Source: Sipunculus nudus
Taxonomy: Eukaryota; Annelida; Sipuncula; Golfingiida; Sipunculidae
Direction of reading: 5' to 3'
Length of the DNA: 64,000 bases
Assembly (NCBI GenBank): GCA_026874595.1
Contig: CM049309.1
Span: 69,236,926 to 69,300,925, forward strand
A program made the position numbers and the translations under genes. Within the stretch, counting starts at the first letter, position 1. Each line of letters opens with the position of its first letter. Shown one piece after another: positions 61,201-64,000 of this stretch. Below the pieces are notes generated by a model that had not been told where the DNA came from, searched no databases, and saw only the letters and a list, made by a program, of their open reading frames with translations.

Positions 61201-64000
61201 GCCTGTAACTGAAGCAATTCCTCTCCTGCGAATAAGACCTGATCTCATGTGACAGAAGTGGCCTGCAGAGGCTCATTTGCAGTTACATGAAGGTCAGTCA
61301 AATCCTTATATGCCAAGAGGCGTATGAGATAATAGGTGGCAAGGTGAGGGTCAGTCCTCCATTGTTTAATAATACTCCTATGTCCCATTAATAGATAAAT
61401 GGGGATGGGGAATTTCCTATTCCTCACCCAAGAGGTGTGTTTTCATGATTGTTGGTTGGTTACTTGATTGCATGGTTTGTCTGTTAGTGTTAGCAACTTT
61501 ACTCAAGTGAACAGATTTTGAACAGAAATTGAAGGATGATAAATGTACTGTCCATGGAACAATCCATTTGATAATGGAGGTGATCTTGATTACTGCAAAT
61601 AATTAAAAACATAGGATATCAGAATAAGTTATGAGTTTCAATGGCATTTTAGATAGATGATTCTTAAGACAAGGATGAGCTGATTAAATTTAGGAGCCCA
61701 TTCTTTAAGCTGCAGCAGGATTTACTCTGTGGATTTACATGTGTTTTGATGATGGGTTTCATCTTATTGACAGACTTCAATGAACCTCTGTAAAGAGAGG
61801 TTTATTCATGCACCTAAGACAATAATGATTTGTAACTTCTGACAGGGTTCCAACATTTTTAGCAAACTGGTGAACTTATGGAATGGCACTGAAGTGGGGA
61901 GGTCATCAGCTGTACGATACAAACTATCTCAAAAAGGAGCTAGCTTCTCAAAATACTAAGAAAAATTCAGTCACATGTCACACATCAGACTGAGCTTATC
62001 TGAGGGGACATCTTGCTTATTTATAGTTGCTTATCAATATCTTTACGAGAGTTTTCTAGACATACATTTTGATATTCAAAAGCCCAAGGTTAGATATTCC
62101 AGTCCTTCCAAATATTTTCGATTTTGCATTCTTCATGTACAGGTTCTGATTATAAAAATAATGAGACCTTTGATGACAGGACAAAACATCTTCTTGGTCT
62201 GCCACGGCCAGTGATTACAGTAAAATCAGAGTTATTTTTAAAGGAACTTTATTAAAAATTAGGTAACTTCAATCACTATACAAGACATACAAATTTTCCA
62301 GGATTTTCAAGCTTGTTGGAACCCTCTTCCCTTTTTTTCTTGATGGAAATCTTGATAGGACCTCAGTGAATGGTTTAATGTTTTAGCCAGGAAGCTATGT
62401 TTTCTGGATAGTTTCCAGTCCAAAGCACATATATAATCTGAAATCCGAGAACTTAATAACAAAAAATCATTCTTATCACATGGTTTCTGTCATCCACTTT
62501 CATTAACAGGCTAGGGGACTTTTCCTTTGACAAATATTAAAGAATATTTTGGTACCTAGTTAGGTATTAACTTGTTCAAACAGCTTTCCTTATTATCTAA
62601 GGTGTCACAGAATGCTTGAAAATTGACTCAACATGAAAATGTGCTAGACATATAGCGGGGCATATCATGGCAAACTTTAATATAACATGTCCTTCCAGTG
62701 TCCTAGCAGCTGAACTAAGTGTTTCTTTAGATGTTTCTTTCTGTCAAGTAGTCAGTTTTTGTACCTTGTTTGTGCAAACTGGATCATGTCCAATCAAGCT
62801 CGGCCTTGCCTTACGACATGACACTCTGTAAATCAGGCAAACACACTTCTAGATTACAGCTGGCCTATAGATAGATGCAACAATTTGTCACAGATTATTA
62901 TACCTCCTGGCTGTATGTTTTTTGTCTTGTTTGGCAGGACATTCAGGAATGTTGGGGTGTCTGTGATGCTCTAAACCTCTTTTTGATGCACTGCTCTGGG
63001 TGTCTGCGCATCTGATTGCACACACAGCTTTCTGATTGTAAACAGAGAGAATCAAAGCTGGCTCTTGTAGCAGTCCCTGGCTGAAGGTTATACCATCTTT
63101 GTTTACATATGGTTTAAGCCAAATTGTTCTGGTGAGCAGAGCTGACCTGTGAAGCAATGCTGAAGTTGGTAAACAATGAACACATTTCCCTTGGCTTCAT
63201 TTCATATATTTCCTGCACATAGCAAAGTTTGATCAAGATCCTGATAATGTCACAGAGGATCCAGAATATTGGCAGAGTTATTATATGGACTCCCTGTTTT
63301 CTGGTTGTTAACATGTACTTAAAGCCTGCATGGTACATCATTTACCTAAACATTTACTGCAAGAAACTTTTTACTTGATTAAATTATCTTTTTTTCTATT
63401 CTATTTTCATTTTACTTGAAGTTTAATCCAAAGATAAGGTACTGTACCCTTTTATTACAGGCAGCTCTCTATTTTGGGCATTTGAGGAATTACTTGTATT
63501 ATGAAAATTAAATAACCAGGCCTGTAACCTTTCTAATATGGACACTTCTCTTTTAAAAAAAAAACCTGGAAAGTGAAAGTCCCATCAAAAGAACATTCTT
63601 AAGCTGAAATCCTTACTTGCTCAAACACCTCTATATTAAAGACAAAATCCAAGGACTCTCTTTTTGCTGTAACTGAGAGGTTTCACTGTATGTTATTTTA
63701 TATTTTATAAAATGATATTCTATTGTACTGGGCCAACCATTTGATCTAAGAACGACTACATTGATGACTGTTTAAATCAGGTAGTAACATGATGACCGAG
63801 GGACAGACAGGACCTGTAGGGGGAATTATTCTGTATATATATCTGGATAATGTGGACAATGATACCAGGACAAATCTTCTCACATGTAAACTTTCAACAA
63901 TATTTTCAAGTAGTAATATTTAATGATAAACTCAAGTGAATACATAATCCTTGTTGACATGGTTAGAAATCTCAATATTTATTCACTGGTTAGGTGAAGT
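58216..64000. other. 5.8 kb with no recognised feature
   Basis: AT-rich non-repetitive sequence on inspection. Short ORFs (up to about 90 codons) on both strands lack recognisable domains. The missing 5' exons of the ADAM10-like gene could lie here or further right; none was identified. Confidence 0.35.

Overview
The window is animal nuclear DNA: AT-rich, with split genes, GT-AG introns and a heavy load of repeats. One gene is clear, an ADAM10/Kuzbanian-like membrane metalloprotease on the minus strand. Eight exons between 26509 and 5797 join without a frame break into about 421 residues, running from the prodomain through the furin site and zinc-binding helix to just past the Met-turn. The signal peptide and first prodomain exon were not found to the right. 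The disintegrin, Cys-rich, transmembrane and tail exons must lie beyond the left edge. The protein and the mobile elements (Helitron-like elements and elements with internal satellite cores, like the bivalve 'pearl' type) suggest a lophotrochozoan, most likely a bivalve mollusc. That assignment is inference.

Layout: 1-5755 is repeat sequence containing Helitron-like elements (HLEs). 5797-26509 holds the gene; its introns contain a 3.05 kb G-rich 47-bp minisatellite, an 18-bp minisatellite beside a splice donor, a 59-bp minisatellite that re-copies an exon/intron junction, a TA-flanked transposon inserted in that array, and a 2.6 kb HLE filled with a 289-bp satellite. 26510-37606 has no recognisable coding sequence. 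37607-41698 is a third copy of the large repeat seen at 1-3133 and 21582-26105. 41699-48956 has a small unidentified ORF and short tandem arrays. 48957-55281 holds more repeat elements and a reversed HLE. 55282-64000 is mostly featureless apart from a repeat at 57000-58215.

No tRNA, rRNA, CRISPR or prokaryotic feature was seen. The main point of interest is the 59-nt array: its period is exact, and 9 of its 12 extra units keep an intact copy of the exon's own 5' splice site, placing a ladder of decoy donors directly behind a protease exon.
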